This document shows, piece by piece, positions 28,211 through 37,600 of a stretch of DNA of 40,528 nt. The notes under the pieces are model-generated. The model saw nothing but the letters and a program-made list of their open reading frames with translations, was not told the DNA's origin and searched no databases. Made by a program: the position numbers and the translations under genes. Numbering within the stretch: the first letter of the stretch is position 1; each line of letters begins with the position of its first letter. Source of the stretch: Marinilabiliaceae bacterium (lineage in GTDB: Bacteria; Bacteroidota; Bacteroidia; Bacteroidales; Marinilabiliaceae). The stretch is from positions 1 through 40,528 of the forward strand of contig JAEINY010000028.1 of the NCBI GenBank assembly GCA_016342595.1, in the 5' to 3' direction.

Positions 28211-28590
28211 AAAAAAAACTCTGTAAATCTATCATATAACTCTTTTTTAACCACAGATACAGATTACACGGAATTCATCACTGGATTCGAAATAATAACA
28301 AGGCCGATGGTTGTCTTTTGCGTTTTTAGAAACAACTTGTTGTTTTGCTCTGTGGCTCTCTGTGGCTTCTTCGTGTAACTCTGTGTTACCCTTTTCTCAG
28401 CGTTATCTCTTCTTTTGTTAGCATGTCAAGGCTTGAGTACCAGAATCATCAGTTTATTTTGTAACGAAGACTAAGCAGTCTTTTTTTTAGCACAGACAGA
28501 TTACACGAATTAACACAAGGACAAGCAAACTACTCATTGATGTAATTTCTCCTCCGGAAATATTTCAAAAATAATTTATTAGCATAATAT

Positions 28591-28622
28591 TTTGCTTTTT
28601 AAAAAAACGAATAATATCTTTA
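28591..28622 (+). promoter_or_regulatory. Promoter of tldD-tldE
   Basis: TTTG (28591-28594), 20 bp, then TATCTTTA (28615-28622; 7 of 8 to TAnnTTTG). The leader to ATG 28724 would be about 95 nt. Confidence 0.5.
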
Positions 28623-28723
28623 AACAAACCTTTTTATCTATTTAACCCAATCAAGAAGGCTTCTCTTTGATACTGTCCCATTTATTTTCAAATAGCAGTC
28701 TTCTGACATTAAAAAAATCAAAT

Positions 28724-30271
28724 ATGAAAGCATGTATTAATCGACGTGACTTTTTAAAAACAGGTGCCGTCACTGCAGCTGGCGCAGCCATCCTTCCTCA
28801 GTTTCTATCGCAGTGCACCTCAGCTCCGGCACAGGTAACCGGCGCAGACCTATCACTTAACGACTACCTCAACCACTTTGGGGTCACTCAGGAGATGATT
28901 CAGCAAGTCATTGTCCAGGGCCTTTCAAAAGGAGGCGATTACTGTGATGTCTATTTCCAGCATGTCATTGGAAATTACATTGGATTGGAAGACAATGCGG
29001 TCAACCGCGCCTATTCTGATGTGAGTTTTGGGGTGGGCATCCGCGTCTTGAAAGGTGATCAAACCGGTTATTCTTTCAGTGAAGAAATCACCATTGAAGC
29101 CATGAAATCAGCCGCACGTACCGCGGCAAACATTGCGACCAGCAGTGCCAAAGTAGCCCCTGTCGCATTTGAATCGCCCAAGCTTCCGAATTATTACACC
29201 ATTAAAACACCCTGGGAAGACGTTTCGATCAATGAAAAGATTCCTTATCTGCAGAAAATCAACGAAAAAGTATTTGCACAGGATAATCGAATCATCAAAT
29301 CAAATGTGTCCTTCTCAGATGAAACCTCATACGTCTTATTTGCCAACTCCGAAGGTACGATGACCTATGATTATCTGCCGATGGGGCAAATCGGTGTAAG
29401 CTGTACGGCAGAGCAAAACGGACAGAAAGAGCAAAATGGCTTTAATCTGTCGGGACGTAATGGCATTGAATTCTTTTCACACGAAGCCATCGATCGTCTG
29501 GCCAATGAGGCCGTAAAACGTACCGTTGATCTGTTTGATGCCGTTAAACCCAAAGCAGGTGAGTTACCTGTTGTTTTAGCAGCCGGTAGTTCCGGTATTT
29601 TACTGCACGAAGCGATTGGACACGGAATGGAAGCTGATTTTAACCGCAAAGGTACATCCATCTTTAGTGATAAAATTGGCAAAAAAGTAGCCAATGATTT
29701 CGTGACCATTGTGGATGATGGAACCAATGCGAATATTCGCGGCTCTATTAATGTAGATGATGAAGGTAATGCATCAGAATGTACCTATCTGGTGGAAAAC
29801 GGAACGATGAACTCCTATCTTCACGATCGTATCAGTGCGAAACATTATGGTGTGAAACCGACTGGTAACGGACGTCGTGAATCCTTCCGCCACATTCCAC
29901 TACCCCGGATGCGCAATACTTACATGCTGCCCGGGCCTCATAAAAAAGATGAAATCATCGAAACGGTTAAATACGGTATTTATGCCGATACATTCACCAA
30001 TGGACAGGTGATGATTGGTGCCGGTGACTTTACATTCTATGTGAAATCGGGTTACCTCATTGAAGATGGTAAGCTAACACGTCCTATTAAAGACATTAAT
30101 ATCATTGGAAATGGCCCTCAGGTATTAAAGGACATCGAAATGGTAGGTGATGATCTGAAAATGGCCGAAGGTGGCTGGACCTGTGGTAAAAACGGACAAG
30201 GCGTGCCGGTATCGCAAGGTTTACCAACTGTGAAAGTATCTAAAATTACTGTTGGAGGCGTCAACGCCTAA
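28724..30271 (+). CDS. tldD: TldD-family metalloprotease with a Tat signal
   Basis: From ATG 28724 the 515-residue protein starts MKACINRRDFLKTGAVTAAG, a twin-arginine signal (R7R8DFLK plus a hydrophobic h-region), so it is predicted to be exported folded. The rest is TldD: H295-E296-A-I-G-H300 zinc motif and C487 in CGKNGQGVPVSQGLPT as the fourth ligand, matching H262/E263/H266/C454 of E. coli TldD. TldD works with TldE to trim peptides such as microcins and unstructured polypeptides. An upstream ATG at 28667 is in frame but would bury the Tat motif behind 19 odd residues. TldE follows after 28 bp. A Cys at position 31 follows LSQ, a poor lipobox. Confidence 0.92.
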   Translation: MKACINRRDFLKTGAVTAAGAAILPQFLSQCTSAPAQVTGADLSLNDYLNHFGVTQEMIQQVIVQGLSKGGDYCDVYFQHVIGNYIGLEDNAVNRAYSDVSFGVGIRVLKGDQTGYSFSEEITIEAMKSAARTAANIATSSAKVAPVAFESPKLPNYYTIKTPWEDVSINEKIPYLQKINEKVFAQDNRIIKSNVSFSDETSYVLFANSEGTMTYDYLPMGQIGVSCTAEQNGQKEQNGFNLSGRNGIEFFSHEAIDRLANEAVKRTVDLFDAVKPKAGELPVVLAAGSSGILLHEAIGHGMEADFNRKGTSIFSDKIGKKVANDFVTIVDDGTNANIRGSINVDDEGNASECTYLVENGTMNSYLHDRISAKHYGVKPTGNGRRESFRHIPLPRMRNTYMLPGPHKKDEIIETVKYGIYADTFTNGQVMIGAGDFTFYVKSGYLIEDGKLTRPIKDINIIGNGPQVLKDIEMVGDDLKMAEGGWTCGKNGQGVPVSQGLPTVKVSKITVGGVNA

Positions 30272-30299
30272 CCATTGTTAACCCGAAAAAAATTAAAAA

Positions 30300-31619
30300 A
30301 TGACTAATAAAGAACGTAAAGAGCTGGCCAAATGGGCCGTTGATTATGCTCAAAAACAAGGAGCCACAGAAGTGGCAGCATCCATTTCCAATTCCCGGTC
30401 AGTAGAAATAGAGGTACGTGAACAGAAAGTGGATAAAATAAAAGAATCCACCCAAAATGGTTTATATCTTCAAATATACCGCGATAACAAATATTCAGGC
30501 CATTCCACCAACAACTTGAAGAAGAAAGAACTGGAGAAATTCATTACAGAGGCAGTAGAATCGACAAAGTACCTGACAGCTGATGAATTCAGGACATTAC
30601 CAGATCCTTCCTTATACCCATCGGGCGATTACAGTGACCTGCAATTAAAAGATGAGACATACCTTAAAATAGATCCTGAAAAACGCCTGGAGATAGCCAT
30701 GGAAATTGAACGACTGGCCCGGAAACAGAGTGATAAAATTATTTCAGCCACCGGTGGCTATAGTGATGATTACTCGGAAAGCGTACGCGTCCATAGTAAC
30801 GGTTTCATTGGTGAACGGGTATCAACCTCTTTTTGGGCCGGGGCTGAAGTCACCGTAAAAGATGGAGATGCCCGCCCGGAAGGCTACCACTGGGGTGGAG
30901 CGCGTCATTTTGCCGAAATGCCCACACCTGAAGAATTAAGTACCAAAGCGGCCAACTACGCTCTTCAACGCATTGGGCAAACCAAAATCAAATCGGGGAA
31001 ATACGATATGCTGGTTGAAAATCGCACGGTTGCACGCTTACTCTATATGTTTGTGGGTCCCATGTCGGCACGAGCTTTACAACAAAAGAGCTCTTACCTG
31101 GAAGGAATGCTTGATCAATCCATTGCATCCCCACTATTAACAGTAATCGATGACCCAACTATTCCTAAGGGCTTCGGTTCGCGTCATTACAACAATGAGG
31201 GATTGGCCGCGAAGAAGCGGGTTATGATTGAAAAAGGCGTGCTCAAACAATACTATGTGGATCATTACTACGGTAAGAAACTTGGCATGACTCCCAATGG
31301 CGGCTATCCATCCAATGTACTTTTTGAACTCGGAAAACGTGATAAAGAAGCGATGACTCAGGATATTAAAAATGGTATTTTAGTGACTTCTTTTAACGGT
31401 GGTAACTCCAATGGTACAACCGGTGATTTCTCATTCGGCGTATCCGGATTCCTCATTGAAAATGGTAAAATTGTGAAACCGGTGAATGAGATGAATATCT
31501 CCGGCAATGCCAAAGAGTTTTGGCAACAATTGGCCGAAGTAGGCAATGATCCGTATGCCTATTCGTCCATGAAATGCCCGTCCATGTTGTTCAAAGAAAT
31601 TGATTTTAGTGGGATTTAA
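30300..31619 (+). CDS. tldE: TldE/PmbA-family partner protein, no export signal
   Basis: The 439-residue protein is a TldE/PmbA homologue: N-terminal alpha/beta domain (ERKELAKWAVDYAQKQGATEV), the central GERVSTSFWAGAEVTVKDG segment, and the C-terminal beta-barrel part with GTTGDFSFGVSGFLIENGKI. It lacks the HExxxH zinc site, as TldE does; in E. coli it forms the active heterodimer with TldD. It begins with MTNKERKELAKW and has neither a Sec nor a Tat signal although its partner does. It is in one operon with tldD. Its stop codon TAA forms the first bases of the MITE-like element. Confidence 0.92.
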   Translation: MTNKERKELAKWAVDYAQKQGATEVAASISNSRSVEIEVREQKVDKIKESTQNGLYLQIYRDNKYSGHSTNNLKKKELEKFITEAVESTKYLTADEFRTLPDPSLYPSGDYSDLQLKDETYLKIDPEKRLEIAMEIERLARKQSDKIISATGGYSDDYSESVRVHSNGFIGERVSTSFWAGAEVTVKDGDARPEGYHWGGARHFAEMPTPEELSTKAANYALQRIGQTKIKSGKYDMLVENRTVARLLYMFVGPMSARALQQKSSYLEGMLDQSIASPLLTVIDDPTIPKGFGSRHYNNEGLAAKKRVMIEKGVLKQYYVDHYYGKKLGMTPNGGYPSNVLFELGKRDKEAMTQDIKNGILVTSFNGGNSNGTTGDFSFGVSGFLIENGKIVKPVNEMNISGNAKEFWQQLAEVGNDPYAYSSMKCPSMLFKEIDFSGI

Positions 31620-31740
31620 TACCGTTTACTAATCAAAATGCGCCTTTAGTGCGTTTCACTTCTAAACGCCCTTTGATTATGTATCGGCATTATACCAGCG
31701 CATGCGATAGCTATCGCATTTGATATTTAATTGGTATAAT
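31617..31740 (+). mobile_element. MITE-like element, copy 2
   Basis: The 124-bp element starts TAATACCGTTTACTAATC and ends ATTTAATTGGTATAAT; the ends pair as an imperfect terminal inverted repeat of about 26 bp that includes AATCAAAATGCG and CGCATTTGAT. Inside are TAATCAAA/TTTGATTA bracketing a GCGTTT/AAACGC stem, the conserved word ATGTATCGGCATTATACCA and the palindrome GCGATAGCTATCGC. Part order is the same as at 16658-16776. It overlaps the tldE stop codon. Confidence 0.75.
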
Positions 31741-32054
31741 ACCTTTAGCTTAATATTTAGAAAGGCAGTTCGAGGGAGCTGCCTTTTTTTATTATTAGAA
31801 TCATCTTTTCACCTTGGCAGGTATATTTTTATTACTGAATAGCATATATTGAAACCAATTTCACAAATAATAAATTTGATCTAAAGATGGACTGCGGATG
31901 ATTCCACAAAAATCCAAATTAAATAAAACTACTGTAATTGCACCAAATAATTCTATATTTATAATCGGTTTAGCCAGAAATACCTACTTCCAGTTTAGAT
32001 GCAAAAATTTTGAATACAACAACTAATATTACAAACCTTTAAAAATAAAATATC
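31741..32054. other. Spacer between tldE terminator and plug-protein gene
   Basis: After the terminator I see no gene. A TATATTTA at about 31957-31964 is a 7-of-8 match to a -7 box but lacks a good -33 partner and would leave a leader of about 85 nt. Confidence 0.4.
31761..31790 (+). terminator. Intrinsic terminator of tldD-tldE
   Basis: AAAGGCAG (31761-31768) pairs with CTGCCTTT (31779-31786) around a 10-nt loop, followed by a T-run to 31790. It lies beyond the MITE-like element, so the element would be transcribed as a 3' UTR. Confidence 0.85.
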
Positions 32055-32735
32055 ATGAAAATGATAAAACCTACTTTATTTATACTAACCTGTGGCTCAC
32101 TGGCCATGCCGTCCTTGTCACAAACAAAAAAGGTGATTGGAAAAATAACGGCATATAACCAATACCCCGTCTACAAAGCCGATATATCAGTGAAAAGCAC
32201 CAAAGAAACCATAAAATCGGACTCAATAGGAATATTTGAAGTATCCTGTAGAGAAAAAGATAAAATAACTATTACAGCTAATGGGTTCTTCAAACAGTCC
32301 GTAAACACAAAGGGTCTTTCGGATACACTCTTTGTGAATCTGGTTTTTAAAGGGGGAGAAAAAAACAAACAATTGGCGACAGACCATGGCCATGTTAAAG
32401 AATACCAATTGAGTTATGGCATTAAGCACTTAACTGATGAAAATTACAAACAGGAATTCTTTAGCAATATTTTTGAAATGTTGCAATCAAGAGTAACAGG
32501 TGTTCAGGTAAGTGGAGAGAGTGTGAATATCAGGGGGAGAAATACTTTACAAGGTCCTGAAACACCCCTTTTTGTAGTGGATGGTTTCGTTGTTAATTTT
32601 AATTACTTCAAAAACATTGACCCCCAAAGTGTGAAATCTATTGAAGTGTTAAAAGAGGCGGCTGCCACATCAAGGTTTGGTTCACGAGGTATGCATGGAG
32701 TGATTATGGTAACCCTGAAAAAAGACAATACATAA
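32055..32735 (+). CDS. Secreted carboxypeptidase-regulatory-like plus TonB plug domain protein, no barrel
   Basis: The 226-residue protein has a signal peptide (about 1-22, MPSLSQ), a CarboxypepD_reg-like beta-sandwich (about 25-98; KKVIGKITAYNQYPVYKADI and SIGIFEVSC), and a TonB-receptor plug domain (about 125-222). The plug signature is clear: LQSRVTGVQV, VNIRGRNTL, PLFVVDGF and FGSRGMHGVIMVTLK, very close to the plug of SusC proteins. It stops there, with no beta-barrel. Such free plug proteins occur in Bacteroidota; their role is not settled and I do not assign one. It converges on the susD gene and shares a bidirectional terminator. Confidence 0.85.
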   Translation: MKMIKPTLFILTCGSLAMPSLSQTKKVIGKITAYNQYPVYKADISVKSTKETIKSDSIGIFEVSCREKDKITITANGFFKQSVNTKGLSDTLFVNLVFKGGEKNKQLATDHGHVKEYQLSYGIKHLTDENYKQEFFSNIFEMLQSRVTGVQVSGESVNIRGRNTLQGPETPLFVVDGFVVNFNYFKNIDPQSVKSIEVLKEAAATSRFGSRGMHGVIMVTLKKDNT

Positions 32736-32751
32736 CGACCAGCCTATATAT

Positions 32752-32782
32752 AAAAAAAGGGAGCAAACAGCTCCCTTTTTTT
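32752..32782. terminator. Bidirectional terminator between plug protein and SusD genes
   Basis: GGGAGC (32759-32764) pairs with GCTCCC (32770-32775) around AAACA, flanked by seven A and seven T that extend the stem and serve as T-runs in both directions. Confidence 0.92.
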
Positions 32783-32800
32783 ATTTAAAACAGTACATTA

Positions 32801-34663
32801 TTATTTTGGTCCTGCACCATAATTAGGATTTTCCTTATCAAACCATAATCTTTCAGAATTAAGAATAACAGGATCAGGAGTTCCTGTAGTGAATCCTTGA
32901 TCATTTACAGCATCCATCTTATTTTGATAGTTGATATCATCCTCCGTAGGCGTTCCAACTGTAAAACGACGAGGTACAGCCAATTCAGTTCCTGAGGCTA
33001 GAAATGGTTCCCATGCCAAGTATGCACTTCCTTTCTTTGGAATACCAGAACGACGTACCAAAGACCAAATGTCACCAGGCGTCGTCATGAAATTAATATA
33101 CTGCTGGATATAAACTTTTTCCAGAGCATCACCACTCGTTAGATCATAAGCATCTTGTTGTAATAAAGCAGCAATTTCTCCATCTCTTAACATCGTAGCT
33201 CCGGCTTCTTGTTCTGCTTCATCGAGATATACAGGATCGCCTTCATAATATGGCAACTCATTATTTCCAGCGAGCTTATCCATCCTTTGAACAGACAACT
33301 CAACGCCTTTATCAAAATACTCCTTGGCAGCCAAAGGTAAATTAGCACCTAACAGACTAAATTCTGCTAAGTATAAATTGGTTTCTGCTGCACTTCCTAA
33401 AACAATATTCAGAGGAGCCACATCATCATTGAATGTCATATTCCTACCACCTGGCTTCGTCGGATAAGTATAATCATAAGTAGTACGTACTAATTTTTCA
33501 GAAAACAATGAAGTTGCAGTATATGATTTTTCAACATCTCCAATTTTCACTCTATACAAAGTTCCCTGATTAAAATAGATATCATTACCAGGATCGTTGG
33601 TTGCATCCGGAGATAAAGGAGCCCCATGGTAACGTACCCAAGGTTCTCCCGGTGCCTTCCAGCTATCAAAGTTACCATCCACGTCTAGGTTAACATCATC
33701 CTTCACATAGGGAGGTAATTCGGTACCGGCATCAATGAAAGCCTGAACAACTTCAGCATTAAGATTATTCTTTTTGAAAACAAATCGTAATCGTGGATCC
33801 AAATTCCCTTTCATAAAATCGACCAGGTTTTTTGATGCATACCCTATCCACATACCATTTCCTGTACCATGATATAATGAACCCCGATTATAAATAAAAT
33901 CATCATCGGTAGAGTTCATATAACCCGCTGGAGAATTAGCAACAGACTCCGCAATAGAAAAAGCCATTGTTTGGTTTTTATTAATCAAACGGGCAGCAAT
34001 TTTTAATTTCAATAAGTTACAAAACTTAGCCCACCTACCATAATCACCTCCATAAATCAAGTCTTGATCACCCATTTTAATTTGCTCTGTTGAAGAATGC
34101 AAGACGGCAATGGCATTATCCAACTCTTCTATCCATTTGGCAAATAATTTCTCCTGATTGTCCAAAACAGGCGTTAACAATGGGGGATTAGTATAAGGTG
34201 CTAAACCTGCTTCTGTATAAACTAAAGAACCAGTTTGATCGGTATTTACCATAGCTGGCTGAATTTGAATCGCAAATGTCATAGCCCTCATAGCTTGATA
34301 TCTAGCCTTCTCTTCATCACTCATTCTACTTATTCGATCCCGCACATCCATGGTTTGAGGAAATATTCCTTCATACACCCCTGCAAACTGATTACCGCCA
34401 TCTCCCATTTCCGTAAAGTTACCACCATTACCACCTTGCACAGTGGTTACCTGTGTCCAGGGATAGATGTATGTGAAATTACTCCAGAACCAATTTGTAT
34501 AATCATTCGCATACATTTGTTCTATAGCTTTGGTCATTAAGAATCTCAGATCTGGATCTGCAATGGTAGATGGATCTGAGTTTAGCTCGGCAAATTTATC
34601 TTTGTCGCAACTCGCCGTCATCATAAAGATCAAAGCAAATATTATTAAGTTTATTCGTTTCAT
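32801..34663 (-). CDS. SusD/RagB-type outer-membrane nutrient-binding lipoprotein
   Basis: The 620-residue protein has a lipoprotein signal peptide with lipobox T-A-S-C19, followed by DKDKFAELNSDPSTI, a typical opening of the SusD-like_2 group. Helical TPR-like segments follow (RYQAMRAMTFAIQ; WAKFCNLLKLKIAARLINKNQ; AETNLYLAEFSLLG). The C-terminal region has IQQYINFMTTPGDIWSLVRRSGIPK, another hallmark. SusD forms the lid of the SusC transporter and binds the ligand at the cell surface. The substrate is not evident: no glycosidase or peptidase gene is next to the pair. It starts 18 bp after the SusC stop and lies last in the sigma/FecR/SusC/SusD series. Confidence 0.93.
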   Translation of the reverse strand: MKRINLIIFALIFMMTASCDKDKFAELNSDPSTIADPDLRFLMTKAIEQMYANDYTNWFWSNFTYIYPWTQVTTVQGGNGGNFTEMGDGGNQFAGVYEGIFPQTMDVRDRISRMSDEEKARYQAMRAMTFAIQIQPAMVNTDQTGSLVYTEAGLAPYTNPPLLTPVLDNQEKLFAKWIEELDNAIAVLHSSTEQIKMGDQDLIYGGDYGRWAKFCNLLKLKIAARLINKNQTMAFSIAESVANSPAGYMNSTDDDFIYNRGSLYHGTGNGMWIGYASKNLVDFMKGNLDPRLRFVFKKNNLNAEVVQAFIDAGTELPPYVKDDVNLDVDGNFDSWKAPGEPWVRYHGAPLSPDATNDPGNDIYFNQGTLYRVKIGDVEKSYTATSLFSEKLVRTTYDYTYPTKPGGRNMTFNDDVAPLNIVLGSAAETNLYLAEFSLLGANLPLAAKEYFDKGVELSVQRMDKLAGNNELPYYEGDPVYLDEAEQEAGATMLRDGEIAALLQQDAYDLTSGDALEKVYIQQYINFMTTPGDIWSLVRRSGIPKKGSAYLAWEPFLASGTELAVPRRFTVGTPTEDDINYQNKMDAVNDQGFTTGTPDPVILNSERLWFDKENPNYGAGPK

Positions 34664-34681
34664 ATCTACTGTTTTTGAATT

Positions 34682-37600
34682 TTAAAAATCAACACTCAAA
34701 GTAAATGTATAATATGCCGTATATGGGCTAAAAGAACGCTCACGGAATGAGTCAGAACTGGATGTTCCACGGAAACTTTCCGGATTTAAGTTATTTGGCA
34801 AGGAATTATACAAATACCCAAGATTCCTGCCATTAACGGCCACATACACATTTTGAGCTTTTATTTTTTGAGCAAATGACTTAGGCAAATTATATCCTAA
34901 AGACACATTACGTATGGAAATATATTTGACTTCTGAAAACCAACTGTCATTTATAACACCACCGCCCCAGGAACTGTTTCTCCAATTCCACCAACCGGCG
35001 TGTACAGGCTCTACATAACCTGCTGCATGTGCTTCCTCAAATGTCATACCACCAACGTCATGCTGGTTGCCATCCGGTCCGGTTACCATCTGGCCGTCTT
35101 TAAATACACCTTCTGGGATAACTCCATCAGAATATGTATTCCCCTTAGAATCTTCATAATTAGAGGTCCAGGTAACTCCTCCATGCTCAGGACTCCTTCC
35201 ATACAGAGACTCTTCCAATATTCCCCAGGAAGAACCATACTTGCTGGAGAAAGAGGCTATATGTCCACCAAAACGTGCATCAAGCAGTACAGAAAGGTTT
35301 ATACCTTTCCATGTGAATGAGTTATCCCATGATCCTTCAAAATCGGGTTGAACTTTACCAATTTCCTCCACTTCACCACTACGTGTATAATTTGCACCTC
35401 TGTATGAATCGTACCAACTCAACACTTTCATACCATTTCGTGGATCATTGGCATCATCCTCATTATTCCATTCCATTGGCTTAGTATCACTCATAATCAC
35501 CCCGTATTCGCCATCTTCAAAAGCCACAGAGCCAACTCTAAAGTTACCATATGTAATACTTCCACCAAGATTTTTCCACTCCCCAACTTCAGGCCTCAAA
35601 TCAGAAATCATGGTCGTATTATTCCAATAATTAAATGTGGTTGTCCATTCAAAATCCCTGGTCCTAATAGGTGTACCTGTTAATGATAATTCAAGTCCTT
35701 TATTGGTCATCGTACCAATATTAGTAAACATTCTTTTGTATCCAGTCTCAGCAGGAATCGGAATCTCACCAATCTGGTTCTTAATCGTTTCATCATACCA
35801 GGCAAAATCCACCCCTAAGCGGTTATTAAACATGCGAACATCGAAACCAACCTCAAATGAGCTTTTCATTTCTGGTTTGAGATCAGTATCAACCAATGTG
35901 GTAGATTTAGCATTAGTATATGCATTTCCGTTGGACAACTCATGATTTCCCACCGCATAGCCTTTGTTAATTGCATACGGGCTTGTATCATTACCTACTT
36001 TTGCCCAGGATAGACGAGCCTTACCGAAGGACATCCATGAAGGCATATCAAATGTTTCACTGAATAACCAAGACGTACTTACGGATGGGTAGAAATAAGA
36101 GTAATTACCTGTACCATCGGTATAAACAAGAGATGAAGACCAGTCATTACGACCCGTAATATCTAAGAACAGCTGATTTTTCCAATCGAAGTTGGCCATA
36201 AAATATAACGAATTAATTTGCTTGGTTCCAGTTATTTTACCATCACCTTTCTTCGTTTTCTTTGAATTATCCAAAAAGAATTTTCCAGGAACAATTAATC
36301 CACCGTCAGTCCATGATTTAGTCCATGATTTTCGTTGATCCCAAATTTCACCACCAACGACTAAATTGGAAGAAATATCATCAGTCAGTTTCCGATTTAA
36401 ATTAAATGAAAGTTTCCCGGTTCTGCTTACATCATCATCATGTCTTACCTCATATTTCCCTCCGTCCATGGCATAACCCTGACCAAGCTCTTTGTTCTCA
36501 TAATTTATTGTATAGACATTCATATTACCTTCGGCCGTCACAGACATCCAATCTGTCAGATCAGCTTTTAATCTAACAATAGGACGCGTCACATACTCTT
36601 TCCTCTGCTGATCGTTAAGATTATAGGCAAACCAGATGTCATTACCTGGCACATGTTCGTACTCATCACCTGATTGGGGTTTACCTCCATGAGGAGCCTG
36701 GTACACTTCTCTGCGCTGCCACTTATCTGCATCATACCAGGGTTGGAAAGTACCATATATAAACCGATCACCTAAATCGTTTCGAGGATTTTTAGGAGTT
36801 GAAGTCGTAAAAGAGACAGAAGCATCAGCACTTAACCATTCATTTATATTATAGGATGCATTAAGCAAAAAAGAATATCTCGAAAATTCATTAGCCGGCA
36901 AATTTCCTTTACGGTAATTATATGAATTAGAAAGGTAAAAACTCCCTTTATCGTTTCCACCTGTCAAGGCAACAGAAGTATTACTATTCCACCCTTGCTC
37001 ATAAATATCCTTCATATGATCTTTTTTGGGTAAATACTTCACAATTGAGCCATCATAATCCTCAATATCACGCCCATCATATTTTGGCCCATAAAGCCAT
37101 GAATAAGCACCAATATAAGTTGGCATGCCATCTGCATTTTCCAGCATATTGGTATAATCCCACTTATCATCTGCGGCTCCGTTAGGATTGCTCCATGGCG
37201 GTATATCACCCGGGCCAAATTCATATTGAATGGCTGGCTGATCATATATATGATCAATACCAAAGGACTGAGTCACTTTAACACCCAATCCCTTTTGGGC
37301 CTTTCCATCTTTCGTTTTGATCACAATGGCACCATTAATACCTCTGGAGCCATAAAGGGCGGTGGCTGCAGCCCCTTTCAGTATGGAAACCGACTCATAA
37401 TCATCCGGATTTAAGTTTTTCAGTTGGCTACCGTAGTCGTTAGGGTTTGCACTCCAATCCGCACTTGCAGTAGAAACAGGATTATCTAGAATAACACCAT
37501 CAATCACAAATATTGGTTGATTGTTATCTGAGTTTAGAGAAGACACACCCCTAATTTGAATTTTTGAATTACCAAATAATCCACCATCCGATTGTCCGAT

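Larger units (their letters stand above)
27206..28590. other. Non-coding region of repeats and palindromes (about 1.4 kb)
   Basis: No credible gene is visible; a few short open frames lack coding character. The stretch holds the 21-nt array, a 14-bp perfect hairpin, an inverted-repeat element with a central palindrome, oppositely oriented words such as AAGACGCAGAG (27920s) and GCGTCTTCGCGTCTCTGC (27840s), and several words like ACCACAGATACAGATTACAC (28247), CTGTGGCTCTCTGTGGC (28350s) and CACAGACAGATTACACGAAT (28488). Confidence 0.65.

Noticed and set aside
28076..28378. Open frame of 100 residues
   Set aside because: It runs through palindromic repeat elements and lacks similarity or coding character.
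28667..28723. Upstream ATG of tldD
   Set aside because: It would put 19 unrelated residues in front of a complete Tat signal, which normally sits at the N-terminus.
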